Source: Poriferisodalis sp965205175 (GTDB lineage Bacteria; Actinomycetota; Acidimicrobiia; Acidimicrobiales; Poriferisodalaceae). Taken from it: a DNA stretch of 64,000 nucleotides. Below, piece by piece: positions 41,880-51,900 of this stretch. The DNA lies in the NCBI RefSeq assembly GCF_965205175.1, contig NZ_OZ242038.1, positions 2,418,001 to 2,482,000 on the forward strand, given 5' to 3'. The translations under genes were made by a program, and so were the position numbers. Position 1 is the stretch's first letter, and every line of letters starts with the position of its first letter. The notes under the pieces were generated by a model that saw only the letters and a program-made list of their open reading frames with translations, made no database searches and was not told the DNA's origin.

Positions 41880-42848
41880 TCAGCCGGCCCGGCGTTCAGC
41901 CGGCCCATGTTCAGCCAACCCAGCGTCGAGACCTCGGCGGTAGTCACGGGGTGTCTGGCCGTGCATCGCCCGGAAGGCACGAGAGAAATGAGCGGCATCG
42001 GCGTACCCGTGATCCGCGGCGATTCGGGCGATGCTGTGATGTCTGCGCAGAGGGTCTGCCAGCGCCGCTCGTGCCCGAGCCAGGCGAGCCCGCCGGATTC
42101 GTTCGCCAAGGCCGCATTCGTCCTGGGCGAACAGCTTTTGCAGGCTGCGCGGCGACATGGCGAGAGCTGAGGCGACGCGGCTGACCGACAGTCGCGGATC
42201 GCTGATGTTGGCTGCCACATAGTCGAGCGCTTGCTGTCGGCTGTACGTCCTGGCGGCTGGTGCCGACGTCGCAGTGCCGACATGGGGGCTCAAGGCCATG
42301 GCAAGGAGGTCGACGGCGTGGTTGCCCAGGACGCGGCGATGCGGATCAGCGAATTCGATGTCGTGGCCTCGCAGTGCGCGCAGATAGCCGCCCGCGACTC
42401 GTGCGAGGCTCTCGCTGCCCAACGTCCGCAGGCCGACCGCAGCCGGAATGTCGATGTTGCGTTCGATCAGCTGCCGCCGAGGGAACTTCACGACGATCTG
42501 GCGGAATGCGTCGTCGAATGCCAGCTCGTACGGGAGGGTGGCGTCGTAGAGGGCCAGATCGCCTGGCCTCAAGACCGCTGTGCGGTCGCTCTGGCTGACT
42601 CTGCCGACTCCGGCGGTCTGGAGACTCACGAGGCAGTCGTCGCTCTCGCCGTCGAGGACCCGGGTGACGACTTGGCCGTCGGCCACCACCGTGGAGACCT
42701 GCACGTCCCCGAACGATGCGACATCGACGGTGCCGGAGAAGAGGCCGTCGCCTACCGGGTCGGCCTCAAGCCGGACGTAGACCCGGCAGATCACCTCGCG
42801 CCAGTACTCGAATCGGTCTGACGGCTCAACCGTCTCGGTGGTCAGCAA
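41880..42848 (-). CDS. AraC-family transcriptional regulator
   Basis: The product has 322 residues, probably from TTG 42848. The N-terminal half is an AraC-binding-like domain (about 40-180, VLRPGDLALYDATLPYEL). The C-terminal double helix-turn-helix spans about 205-305 (SVSRVASALAMSPRSLQKLF, then SIARIAADHGYADAAHFSRAFR). It is most likely the regulator of the nitrilase and flavoprotein genes downstream. The last ~15 residues come from a local repeat (GLAEHGPAERRAG). The gap 41626-41879 holds CCGGCCCATGTTCAGCC-type repeats. Confidence 0.88.
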   Translation of the reverse strand: MLTTETVEPSDRFEYWREVICRVYVRLEADPVGDGLFSGTVDVASFGDVQVSTVVADGQVVTRVLDGESDDCLVSLQTAGVGRVSQSDRTAVLRPGDLALYDATLPYELAFDDAFRQIVVKFPRRQLIERNIDIPAAVGLRTLGSESLARVAGGYLRALRGHDIEFADPHRRVLGNHAVDLLAMALSPHVGTATSAPAARTYSRQQALDYVAANISDPRLSVSRVASALAMSPRSLQKLFAQDECGLGERIRRARLARARAALADPLRRHHSIARIAADHGYADAAHFSRAFRAMHGQTPRDYRRGLDAGLAEHGPAERRAG

Positions 42849-43013
42849 CCCGAGCCCCCAAAGGATCGCTCTCCTGATGGGCAGCGTAGCTCAGGTGATT
42901 CTGGCCAGGGCCATCGTGTTCTGGGTCATCGGGGTCGGGGCCATCGGCGCGGCCGGCACCGTCGGCGCGACGCAGCTTCGTCGACCCCGAGGCCGCTCTC
43001 CTGGCGGCTCAGC

Positions 43014-44174
43014 TCACAGGCCCAGGGCGGACCTCACGTCCTCGACACGGTCCAGACGCTCCCACGGGAACGTCTCGCCGTGTGCCTCCCGGCCGAAGTG
43101 GCCGTAGGCCGCGGTGACCCCATAGATGGGCCGGCGCAGTTCCAGATCGTTCAGCAGGGCCGCAGGTCGCAAGTCGAACACCTCGGTCACGGCAGCGGAA
43201 ATGGCGTCGGGGTCCACCTGGCACGTGCCGAAGGTCTCCACGAGCACCGAGATCGGCGCCGCTCGCCCGATGGCGTAAGCCAGCTGGATCTCGCAGCGGT
43301 CTGCCGCCCCGGCGGCGACCAGGTTCTTGGCCACCCAGCGTGCTCCATAGGCCGCCGACCGGTCCACTTTGGACGGGTCCTTGCCGCTGAACGCTCCGCC
43401 TCCGTGACGGGCGTAGCCGCCGTAGGTGTCCACGATGATCTTGCGGCCCGTGAGCCCGGCATCGGCGACTGGCCCGCCGTTGACGAAGCTGCCCGAAGGG
43501 TTCACCAGCAGCTCGAAGGGGTCGTCCGCGAACTGCTCCGGCAGCGTGGGCATGACGACCTGTTCGAGCAGATCGGGGCGCATCATGCGCTCGATCGAAG
43601 TGCCCTCGCGATGCTGGGCGGACACGACCACCGTGCGCAGCGCCGCCGGCTCGCCGTCGCGGTACTCCACGCTCACCTGCGTCTTGCCGTCCGGTCGCAG
43701 GTACGGAATGCAGCCCGAGCGCCTGGCCTCGGTGAGCTGCTCGGCCATGCGGTGCGCGATCTGAATCGGCAGCGGCATGTACGCGTCGGTCTCTCGACAG
43801 GCGTAGCCGAACATCATGCCCTGGTCCCCGGCGCCCTGGTCCGCGTTGCCGAAGACGCCCTTGGCGATCTCCGGGGACTGTTCGTCGAGCGCGATCATGA
43901 CGCCGCAGGTGCTGCCGTCGAAGCCGAGTTCGCCGTGGTCGTAGCCGATGCCGGTGACCGTGCCGCGTACCACGGCGGGGATGTCCACGTATGCCTCGGT
44001 GGAGACCTCACCGGCCACGACGACCAAGCCGGTGGTGACCAGCGTCTCCACAGCCACGCGAGCGTCGCGATCCTGTGCGATCAGCGCGTCGAGGATGGCA
44101 TCAGAGATCTGGTCGGCCATCTTGTCCGGATGGCCTTCCGTCACCGATTCTGAGGTGAAGGTCCACTGGCTCAC
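43014..44174 (-). CDS. metK: S-adenosylmethionine synthetase
   Basis: The product has 386 residues from GTG 44174, with GGGAG 7 bp upstream. TSESVTEGHPDKMADQISDA is the signature start; GNADQGAGDQGMMFGYA and the P-loop-like GGGAFSGKDPSKVDRS are present. It makes SAM from methionine and ATP. The final ~20 residues are normal. It ends the pyr-to-coaBC run; the 215-bp gap before it shows no riboswitch that I can recognise. Confidence 0.97.
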   Translation of the reverse strand: MSQWTFTSESVTEGHPDKMADQISDAILDALIAQDRDARVAVETLVTTGLVVVAGEVSTEAYVDIPAVVRGTVTGIGYDHGELGFDGSTCGVMIALDEQSPEIAKGVFGNADQGAGDQGMMFGYACRETDAYMPLPIQIAHRMAEQLTEARRSGCIPYLRPDGKTQVSVEYRDGEPAALRTVVVSAQHREGTSIERMMRPDLLEQVVMPTLPEQFADDPFELLVNPSGSFVNGGPVADAGLTGRKIIVDTYGGYARHGGGAFSGKDPSKVDRSAAYGARWVAKNLVAAGAADRCEIQLAYAIGRAAPISVLVETFGTCQVDPDAISAAVTEVFDLRPAALLNDLELRRPIYGVTAAYGHFGREAHGETFPWERLDRVEDVRSALGL

Positions 44175-44389
44175 CGTGGCTCCCGCTTCGGTCGTGATCG
44201 GCTCGTGGTGATCGGCCCGAGCGCGAGCGACTCCGTGCCGGTTCGTCGCCGCAGCAGCCCGCAGCCGCGTCGCAAGGCTAGACCAACGACATCGCAGCAC
44301 AGCGGGCGTGCCGACGACCTGTCTCGATGCCGGCCCAGCGGGCCCGTCAAGTCGAGGCCGTCAATCCAGTGAGCGTGCTCGCTGCTGCG

Positions 44390-45772
44390 TCAGCTCGTGC
44401 GCGGCCCGGTCCGCAAACTCGTCCGCAACTCGGCAACGGCGTCGAGGACGGCATCGGCCACCTGCCGCTTCGAGCAGATCGGCAGCGGACGTGCGCTGCC
44501 GTCGGCCAGCAGGATGGTCACGATGTTGGTGTCGTGCGCGAAGCCGGCACCGGGGGCCGACACGTCGTTCGCGACCATGACGTCGAGGTTCTTGCAGGCC
44601 AGCTTGCGTGCCGCATTGTCCAGCACGTCGGCTGTCTCGGCGGCGAAGCCCACGAGCACCTGACCGGGGGGCTTTCTGGCGCCGAGCCCTGCCAGGATGT
44701 CGGCGGTGGGTTCCAGCTCGATGACCGCCGGCGCGCCGGCGTTTTTCTTGATCTTCTGCGGGGCGACGCTGACGGGCCGGAAGTCTGCGACCGCTGCTGC
44801 CATAACGATGACCTCGGCGTCCGCGTGGGCATGTACCGCAGCTTCCATCTCCGCGGCGGAGGAGACTTGGACCGTGCGCACCCCGCCCGGCGGCGGCAGC
44901 GCGGCGCTAGTGACCAGCGTCACCTGCGCGCCGCGGTCGCGCGCCGCGGCGGCGATGGCGTACCCCTGCTTGCCCGAGGACCGATTGCCGATGAAACGAA
45001 CCGGGTCGATGGGCTCGCGCGTGCCTCCGGCGGCGATCGTCACGTTGATGCCCGCGAAGTCGCTTCGCGTCGCCGCGCGGGGCATCGTCGGTTGCGGCGC
45101 CACCGGTTCCGGCGTCGTCCATTCTGCGCGGGCGGCCAGCACGGCAGCGACCGCATCGAAGATGGCGCCGGGTTCAGCAACGCGGCCTGCGCCGACGTCG
45201 CCGCCGGCGAGCCGACCGGCTTCGGGCACCACGATGTGTACGCCCCGACCGGCGAGCACCTCGACGTTGCGCTGCACTGCGGGGTGCTCCCACATCTCGG
45301 TGTGCATCGCCGGGCAAATGATTACCGGGGCGCGCGTGGCCAGCAGCGTCGCGGTGAGCAGGCCGTCGGAGATGCCCGCCGCATAGCTGCCGATGACCCG
45401 CGCCGTCGCAGGCGCCACGACGACCACGTCCGCGGTCTGGCCGAGCGTAGTGTGCGGGATCGGATCGTGGTCGTCGAAGATCGACGTGCGTGTCCGCTCG
45501 CTGGCCAGTGCGTCGAAGGTGGCGCGGCCCACAAAACGCTGCGCAGCGTTGGTCATCACCGGGATGACATGCGCACCGGCGTCCACCAACAGCCTGCACA
45601 GCAAGACGGCCTTGTACGCGGCGATGCCGCCGCTGACGCCGAGCACCACGCGTCGCCCGGCAACGGGCGAGATCACTGCGTTCGCTCCGGCAGCATCTGC
45701 ATCGGGGCCATCAACGCCCGACTGATCGATGCTCGGGCAATCAGCACCGGGGCGATTGGCAGAGTCGCTCAC
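44390..45772 (-). CDS. coaBC: phosphopantothenoylcysteine decarboxylase/synthetase
   Basis: The product has 460 residues from GTG 45772; GTG 45811 is an alternative. The flavoprotein CoaC half has LGVSGGIAAYKAVLL, and PAMHTEMWEHPAVQRN in the place of the PxMNxxMW motif. The CoaB half has TIAAGGTREPIDPVRFIGN, SSGKQGYAIA and KIKKNAG. It carries out two successive steps of coenzyme A synthesis. It follows rpoZ after a 130-bp gap. Confidence 0.94.
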   Translation of the reverse strand: MSDSANRPGADCPSIDQSGVDGPDADAAGANAVISPVAGRRVVLGVSGGIAAYKAVLLCRLLVDAGAHVIPVMTNAAQRFVGRATFDALASERTRTSIFDDHDPIPHTTLGQTADVVVVAPATARVIGSYAAGISDGLLTATLLATRAPVIICPAMHTEMWEHPAVQRNVEVLAGRGVHIVVPEAGRLAGGDVGAGRVAEPGAIFDAVAAVLAARAEWTTPEPVAPQPTMPRAATRSDFAGINVTIAAGGTREPIDPVRFIGNRSSGKQGYAIAAAARDRGAQVTLVTSAALPPPGGVRTVQVSSAAEMEAAVHAHADAEVIVMAAAVADFRPVSVAPQKIKKNAGAPAVIELEPTADILAGLGARKPPGQVLVGFAAETADVLDNAARKLACKNLDVMVANDVSAPGAGFAHDTNIVTILLADGSARPLPICSKRQVADAVLDAVAELRTSLRTGPRTS

Positions 45773-45902
45773 TGCAGCGACAGGGTAGGCGCTGCTTCCC
45801 GAGCGCGACACTGCGAACCCGCCAGGACATGGCCTTCAGCGACCAGGATGTGATGCGCGGCGCTCAGCAGCCAGCTCTGGTCGGCTGGTACCGAGCGGCG
45901 GA

Positions 45903-46241
45903 CTAGTCGCAAAGACCCTCGAGGACTTCGAGCTGCACACCGTCGGCTTGCGCGGCTGCCAGCGCTTCGGCCGCTTCCCGCGCCCGTTCTTCCGGGTCGA
46001 ATCGCTCGAAGGTGATCTTGTCGGCATCGATCTCCTCGAAAGCGATCGACAGCGGCTTGCGTGCGACCGACGCCACTTGGGGCGGCACGACGGCACCGAT
46101 GCCGCCGTCGAGCTGGTTGTAGTACGAGTTGATCTGCCGCGAGCGCATGGCGGCGAGACTCACCAGCGTGAACCTCGAATCGACCTTGGAGAGCAGGTCT
46201 TCGAGCCCTGGGGTGATCATGGTGTCGGTTGACTCAGCCAT
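45903..46241 (-). CDS. rpoZ: RNA polymerase omega subunit
   Basis: The product has 112 residues. MITPGLEDLLSKVDSRFTLV and AAMRSRQINSYYNQL are conserved; KPLSIAFEEIDADKITFE is the C-terminal part. It lies 13 bp after gmk in the usual gmk-rpoZ-coaBC order. Confidence 0.94.
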   Translation of the reverse strand: MAESTDTMITPGLEDLLSKVDSRFTLVSLAAMRSRQINSYYNQLDGGIGAVVPPQVASVARKPLSIAFEEIDADKITFERFDPEERAREAAEALAAAQADGVQLEVLEGLCD

Positions 46242-46254
46242 AGCAGCTCGGAGG

Positions 46255-46863
46255 CTACCGGCGAGACTGCTCTCGGCGTGATCTGACGCGACCCACGAAC
46301 GCCGCTATCTCGTCCACCGTGCCCGCGATGTCCCGATTCACCACGATGAGGTCAGCCATCCGATAGCCGACGGCCAGCTCTTGGTCCGCTTTGGCGAGCC
46401 GTCGAACCACCTCGCTCTCTGGGTCGCCGCGACGGCGCATGCGCCGTTCCTGCTCGGCGCGACTCGGGGGCAACACCATGATCACCTGCGCGCCAGGATC
46501 GCGTTCGCGCACCGACACAGCGCCTTGCACGTCGATCTCGAGCACGAGGTCTCGGTCGATGTCCGCAGGCGGCATCGGCGTGCCGTAGCGGTACTCGAAG
46601 AAATCGGCCCACTCCAAGAAACCGTTGGCGGCTATCGCGGCATCGAATTGCTCGTCGGTCACGAAGGTGTAGGCCTCAGCCGACTCTCCGACCCGACGCG
46701 GGCGGGTCGTCCAGGATCGGCTCAGCACGAGCGCCGGATCCTGTGCCACCAGCGCAGCCACGATCGTGCCCTTGCCGGCGCCGCCGGGACCGCACACCAC
46801 ATACACGTCGACACTGCACGGCGCGGCACAGCTCGCAGCGCAGCGGAGCGCCGGGTCGGTCAT
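46255..46863 (-). CDS. gmk: guanylate kinase
   Basis: The product has 202 residues. The P-loop reads GPGGAGKGT, followed by SRSWTTRPRRVGE and the GMP-binding FLEWADFFEYRYGTP. DLVLEIDVQGA is the conserved Walker-B-like strand. It phosphorylates GMP. It starts 10 bp after mihF. An N-terminal extension of about 15 residues with three Cys is unusual. Confidence 0.95.
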   Translation of the reverse strand: MTDPALRCAASCAAPCSVDVYVVCGPGGAGKGTIVAALVAQDPALVLSRSWTTRPRRVGESAEAYTFVTDEQFDAAIAANGFLEWADFFEYRYGTPMPPADIDRDLVLEIDVQGAVSVRERDPGAQVIMVLPPSRAEQERRMRRRGDPESEVVRRLAKADQELAVGYRMADLIVVNRDIAGTVDEIAAFVGRVRSRREQSRR

Positions 46864-46873
46864 GTGGCCCAGA

Positions 46874-47218
46874 TCACGCGCCTGTGTCGGAATCCTGTGC
46901 GAAATGGTCGCGCAGTCGGCGGCGCTGCGTGTCGCCGAGACCTCGCAGCCGTCTGCTGTCGGCGATGCCGACCTCCGCCATCAGGCGGCGGGCCCGAACC
47001 TTGCCGAGACCGGGCATCGACTCCAAGGCCGTGAGCGTCTTGATCCTTCCGACATGGTCGACCGTGTCGGCCTCGGCCAGCAGTTCGTCGAAGGTGAGCA
47101 GGCCCAGCTTCAACCGATGCTTGACGGCTGCGCGGACCTCTCGGGCTTCCTTGGCCTTCGCCAAGGCCTCGGTGCGCTGCTCGTCGCTCAGCTCCGGCAG
47201 CGGAGACGGCGGACTCAT
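46874..47218 (-). CDS. mihF: actinobacterial integration host factor
   Basis: The product has 114 residues. The basic, helical N-terminal half (LAKAKEAREVRAAVKHRLK) and the helix-two-turn-helix MPGLGKVRARRLMAEVGI are those of mIHF, a nucleoid-associated DNA-binding protein unrelated to HU-type IHF. Its ATG overlaps the pyrF stop as ATGA. The position between pyrF and gmk is typical of actinobacteria. Confidence 0.93.
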   Translation of the reverse strand: MSPPSPLPELSDEQRTEALAKAKEAREVRAAVKHRLKLGLLTFDELLAEADTVDHVGRIKTLTALESMPGLGKVRARRLMAEVGIADSRRLRGLGDTQRRRLRDHFAQDSDTGA

Positions 47219-48036
47219 TGCGGGCAGTGTAGTTCGGCAACTCTTGGGCGCTGAGCGCTGCCCGCTGCCTGGCCTGCCGTGCCGGGCGCCGGGTCCGCCG
47301 GCTCGAGCACACGCGCTTGCGCGGTCACCTCGGCGACCACGGCTGCGGCTGTGGCGTCGGGATCGGCTGCGGCCGTGACCGTGCGACCGATGACGAGCAG
47401 GTCGGCGCCGGCTGCCAACGCCGATGCCGGCGTCGCGACACGTCGCTGATCGCCGAGTGCTGCCCCGGCGGTCCGGATGCCGGGCACTACCCGCAGGAGC
47501 TCGGGTGCCGCGGCGCCAATCGCAGCCAGGTCGCCGGCGGCGCACACCAGTCCGCCGCACCCCGAGTCGCGGGCCAGCGCCGCTCGCCCCGCCAACACCT
47601 CGGGCGGCGCGGTCGCGTCCGACGTGAGCACCGTGACACCGAGCGCGACGGGCTCGGGCCCGCTCGACGCAGCGTCCGAGCGCCCCTGCGCAGCGCCCTC
47701 ACGGAAGCCACGCACGCCGGCGGCCAGCATGTCGGGGCCGCCTTGGGTGTGCAAGGTGAGCAGCCAGGCGCCCAGTGCGCCGGCACTGCGAGCTGCTCGC
47801 TCCACCGTGTTGGGTATGTCGTGGAGCTTGAGGTCCAGAAAAACGCGGCAGCCCGACGCCGCGATGTCGCGGACGATGCGGGGACCGGCGGCGACGAAGA
47901 GCTCGAGACCGACCTTCATGACGCCGAACGACGGTCCGAAGCGCTCCGCCAGCGCCATCGCGGCAGGCGCATCCGACACGTCGAGCGCGAGCGCCAGGCG
48001 ATCACGCACCGCGAGGCGTTCAGCCAAGGCCGTCAC
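47215..48036 (-). CDS. pyrF: orotidine 5'-phosphate decarboxylase
   Basis: The product has 273 residues. LALALDVSD starts the barrel. VFLDLKLHDIPNTVERA contains the catalytic Asp-Lys-Asp array, and RVATPASALAAGADLLVIGR is the phosphate-binding end. It performs the last step to UMP. GTG 48036 overlaps the pyrD stop. The sequence AAQGRSDAASS near residue 120 is a non-conserved loop. Confidence 0.93.
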   Translation of the reverse strand: MTALAERLAVRDRLALALDVSDAPAAMALAERFGPSFGVMKVGLELFVAAGPRIVRDIAASGCRVFLDLKLHDIPNTVERAARSAGALGAWLLTLHTQGGPDMLAAGVRGFREGAAQGRSDAASSGPEPVALGVTVLTSDATAPPEVLAGRAALARDSGCGGLVCAAGDLAAIGAAAPELLRVVPGIRTAGAALGDQRRVATPASALAAGADLLVIGRTVTAAADPDATAAAVVAEVTAQARVLEPADPAPGTAGQAAGSAQRPRVAELHCPQ

Positions 48037-48983
48037 TGATGCGCGCGGCCGGTCAAGTCGGCGGCGGCGCGCACGCCATGTCGGGCACACCAGCTCCGCA
48101 GCTGTTCGAGCACGCTGCCCGGCGCCCGAGGATCCCAGAACGACGCCGTTCCCACCTGCACTGCGCACGCGCCGGCTGCCATGAGCTCGGCGGCGTGCTC
48201 GCCGCGTGCAACGCCTCCCACGCCCACGATCGGCACGTCGCCGAGCGCCGCCCGAACGTCGTAGACGGCTCGCACGGCCACCGGACGCAGCGCGGGACCC
48301 GACAAGCCGCCGCCGCCATTGCCGAGCGTGGGCTGCGCAGTCACCGGGTCGATCGCCATGCCGAGCACGGTGTTGATCAGCGTGAGCGCTTCGGCCCCTG
48401 CCCCCAGTGCTGCCTCGGCGATCTCGACGAGATCGGTGACGTTCGGGCTCAGCTTCGCCCATACCGGCACCCCGGCAGCGGCCGACGCGCTGACCGCCTC
48501 GGCACAGGCGCCCGGATGGCAGGCGAACATCTGACCGCGGCCTTCCAGGTTCGGGCAGCTGAGGTTTGCCTCCAGCGCCGTCAGGCCGGCGCCGGCAAGC
48601 GTGGCCGCGGCTGCGGCGTAGTCGTCGGCGGTTAGGCCCCAGATGCTCGCCACGATGCGGGCGCCGGTGCCGCGCAGACGCGGCAGTTCACGCTCGACCC
48701 ACGCGTGCGCACCCGGGTTCTGCAGGCCGACAGCGTTGAGCATCCCGGCGGGCGTGCCCACCACGCGCGGCCCCCGATGGCCGTCCCATGCGAACGGCGA
48801 CAACGACTTGGTCACGACTGCGCCCAGCGAACCCAGATCGACGTATGCGCTGACCTCCGTCCCGTATCCGGCGGTGCCGGACGCTGTCATCACCGGGTTG
48901 GGCAGCTCCACGCTGCCGATCCGCACCGACATGGCGACGTCGGCCTCTCGGGCAGCTCGGGCGCGGCCCTCAGGCACCGACAT
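48033..48983 (-). CDS. pyrD: dihydroorotate dehydrogenase, class 1B
   Basis: The product has 316 residues. NLSCPN has the active-site Cys of class 1 enzymes; KLSPNVTDLVEIAEAA and GVGGVARGEHAAELMAAGA bind FMN. Class 1B enzymes are cytosolic and usually need PyrK; no pyrK is in this window. The first 17 residues may be extra, because MSVRIGSVELPNP (ATG 48932) is the family start. It lies 12 bp after carB. Confidence 0.92.
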   Translation of the reverse strand: MSVPEGRARAAREADVAMSVRIGSVELPNPVMTASGTAGYGTEVSAYVDLGSLGAVVTKSLSPFAWDGHRGPRVVGTPAGMLNAVGLQNPGAHAWVERELPRLRGTGARIVASIWGLTADDYAAAAATLAGAGLTALEANLSCPNLEGRGQMFACHPGACAEAVSASAAAGVPVWAKLSPNVTDLVEIAEAALGAGAEALTLINTVLGMAIDPVTAQPTLGNGGGGLSGPALRPVAVRAVYDVRAALGDVPIVGVGGVARGEHAAELMAAGACAVQVGTASFWDPRAPGSVLEQLRSWCARHGVRAAADLTGRAHQ

Positions 48984-48995
48984 CAGGCACCGGCA

Positions 48996-51900
48996 TCAGG
49001 CACGGTCGCGTCGCATGGAGGCGTCGAGCTCAGCGTGGATCTCCTGCAGCGGCCGCACCCGGAGGTCGCTCGCAAGCCACTCGCTCAGGCCGGTCGCGGC
49101 AGCGCGTGCAGCTGCCACCGTCGTCAGGCACGGCAGGTGATGGGCACGGGCCGCCGCCCGGATATGGCGGCCGTCGAGCTGAGCGCCTCGCCCGCGTGGC
49201 GTGTTGACCACCAGCGCCACCCGGCCGGCCGAGATGAGCTGCACAGCGTCTTCGCCCCGCGACGACGCGTGGCCGTCCGCCGACAGCTTGGCCACCTCCA
49301 CGTTCACCGCTACGCCGCGCGCTCGCAGGTAGGCAGCTGTGCCGGCGGTCGCGGCGATCTCGAAGCCGAGCTGCTGCAGCTGGCGTGCCGCCTCCAGCCC
49401 GTCCGGCTTGTCGCGGTCGGCGAGCGTGAGCAGCGCCATGCCACCCGACGGCAGTGCCTCGCCCGCAGCTATCTGGCTCTTGGCGAACGCCAGTCCGAAG
49501 CTGACGTCGATGCCCATGACCTCGCCCGTCGAACGCATCTCAGGCCCGAGCACCGTGTCCACCGTCGGAAACCGGCTGAACGGCAGCACTGCCTCCTTGA
49601 CCGCGACGTAGCGGGGCGCAGGTGAGGCGCCAGGCAGATGCTGGTCGCGGGCCCACCCGGGCAGCGCTCCGGAAGCCACCAGCGCATCCAGCGTCTCGCC
49701 CGTCATCACTCGCGATGCAGCAGATGCGAGCGACACGCCGGTGGCCTTGGCCACGAACGGCACGGTGCGCGATGCCCGAGGATTGGCCTCGATCACGAAG
49801 ACCTCGCCGGCCTTCACGGCGAATTGCACGTTCAGCAGCCCGACCACGCCGAGCGCCTCGGCCAGCTTGCGCGTGTAGGTCACGATGGTCTGCTGGGCAG
49901 CAGCGCTCAGGCTCGGCGGCGGGATGGCGCAGGCGCTGTCGCCCGAATGGACGCCTGCCTGCTCGACGTGTTCCATGATCCCGCCGAGCATCCAGGCACC
50001 GGTGCTGTCTCGCAGCGAGTCCACGTCGACTTCGACGGCGTCCTCGAGGAAGCGGTCCACCAGCACCGGTCGCTGCGCCGACAGTCCCCCTTCGCGTCCG
50101 AGCGAGGCGAACTGCGCCAGCTCGGACATGGCGGCGGCGAGTTCGTCCTGGTCGTAGACGACCGTCATCGCCCTGCCGCCGAGCACGTAGCTGGGACGCA
50201 CCAATGCGGGAAAGCCGATCTGCTCGCAGACGGCGGCAGCCTCGGCGTGGCCGACTGCGGTTCCGCCCGAAGGCTGCGCAATGTCGAGGCCAGCGCAGAG
50301 CGCGTTCCAGCGCTCGCGGTCCTCGGCCAGATCGATGGAGTCAGCCGGCGTGCCGCACACCAACGCGTCGGGCAGCGCTGCTGCCAGCTTCAGCGGCGTC
50401 TGGCCACCGAGACCGACGATGACTCCCACCGGATCCTCCGCGTCGATGACGTTGAGCACGTCCTCGGCAGTGAGCGGCTCGAAGTACAGCCGATCCGAGG
50501 TGTCGTAGTCGGTAGAGACCGTCTCGGGATTGCAGTTCACCATCACGGTCTCGTAGCCGGCATCGCGCAGTGCGAAGCTGGCATGCACGCAGCAGTAGTC
50601 GAACTCGATGCCTTGGCCGATGCGGTTGGGCCCCGAGCCCAGGATGACGATGCGGGGGCGGGTGCCGGGGCGGATCTCGTCCTCGTCCTCGTACGTGGAG
50701 TAGTGGTACGGCGTGCGCGCATCGAACTCGGCGGCGCAGGTGTCCACCGTCTTGAACGTGGCGCGCACCCCGGCACGCAGACGCGCCGCGCGGACCTCGG
50801 CTTCGTCCACCCCCCACAGCCACGCCAGCTGCGCATCGGCGAAGCCGAGCTGCTTGGCCCGGCGCCACGAGCGGCGGTCCATGGCGTCGGGCCCGCGCAC
50901 AGACTCCAGCGCGGTGCGTTCCTCGACGATGGCGAGCATCTGGTCCACGAACCATGGGTCCACACCGGTGGCCTCGCAGATCGCGGCCGGGTCCACGCCC
51001 CGACGCAGCAGCTCGCCCATCTCGAAGATGCGCTCAGGCGTGGCCACGCGCACTGCCTCGATGAGCGCCGACGTGGAACGCTGGGCGTACTGCGGTTCTC
51101 CGGCGTCGGCGTTCAGGCCGAAACGGCCCTGCTCCAAGCTGCGCAGCGCCTTTTGCAAGCTCTCGGCGAACGTGCGGCCGATGGCCATCACCTCGCCGAC
51201 GGACTGCATCTGCGGACCGAGAACGGGTGCAGCGCCAGGCAGCTTCTCGAACGCCCAGCGAGGGATCTTGGTGACCACGTAGTCGATGGTCGGCTCGAAG
51301 CTGGCCGGAGTCTCGCCCGTGATGTCGTTGCGGATCTCGTCCAGCGTGTAGCCCACGGCGAGCCTGGCGGCGATCTTGGCGATCGGGAAGCCTGTTGCCT
51401 TCGACGCCAGCGCCGAGCTGCGGCTGACCCGCGGATTCATCTCAATGACGATCTGGCTGCCATCCTCGGGGTTCACCGCGAACTGCACGTTCGAGCCGCC
51501 CGTCTCCACGCCGATGCGCCGCATGCAGGCGAACGCCGCGTCACGCATCTGCTGGTACTCGACGTCGGACAGGGTCTGCGTCGGCGCGACCGTGATCGAG
51601 TCGCCGGTGTGGACTCCCATGGCATCGAAGTTCTCGATGGCGCAGACCACCACGCAGTTGTCGGCCCTGTCGCGCATCACTTCGAGCTCGAATTCCTTCC
51701 AGCCCTTCACCGACTGCTCGATGAGGATCTCGCTGATCGGGCTGGCGTCGAGGCCTGCGGCTGCCGCGGTCTCGAACTCTGCGGCCGTCGCGGCGAAGCC
51801 GGTGCCTTGGCCGCCCAGGATGTACGCGGGCCGGATGATGACCGGCAGCCCCACCTCGCTGAGCGCCTGGCGTGCTTGTTCGGGCGTGTGCGCGATGGCC

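Noticed and set aside
44175..44389. SAM riboswitch upstream of metK
   Set aside because: I could not recognise any SAM riboswitch core or terminator there; no claim is made.
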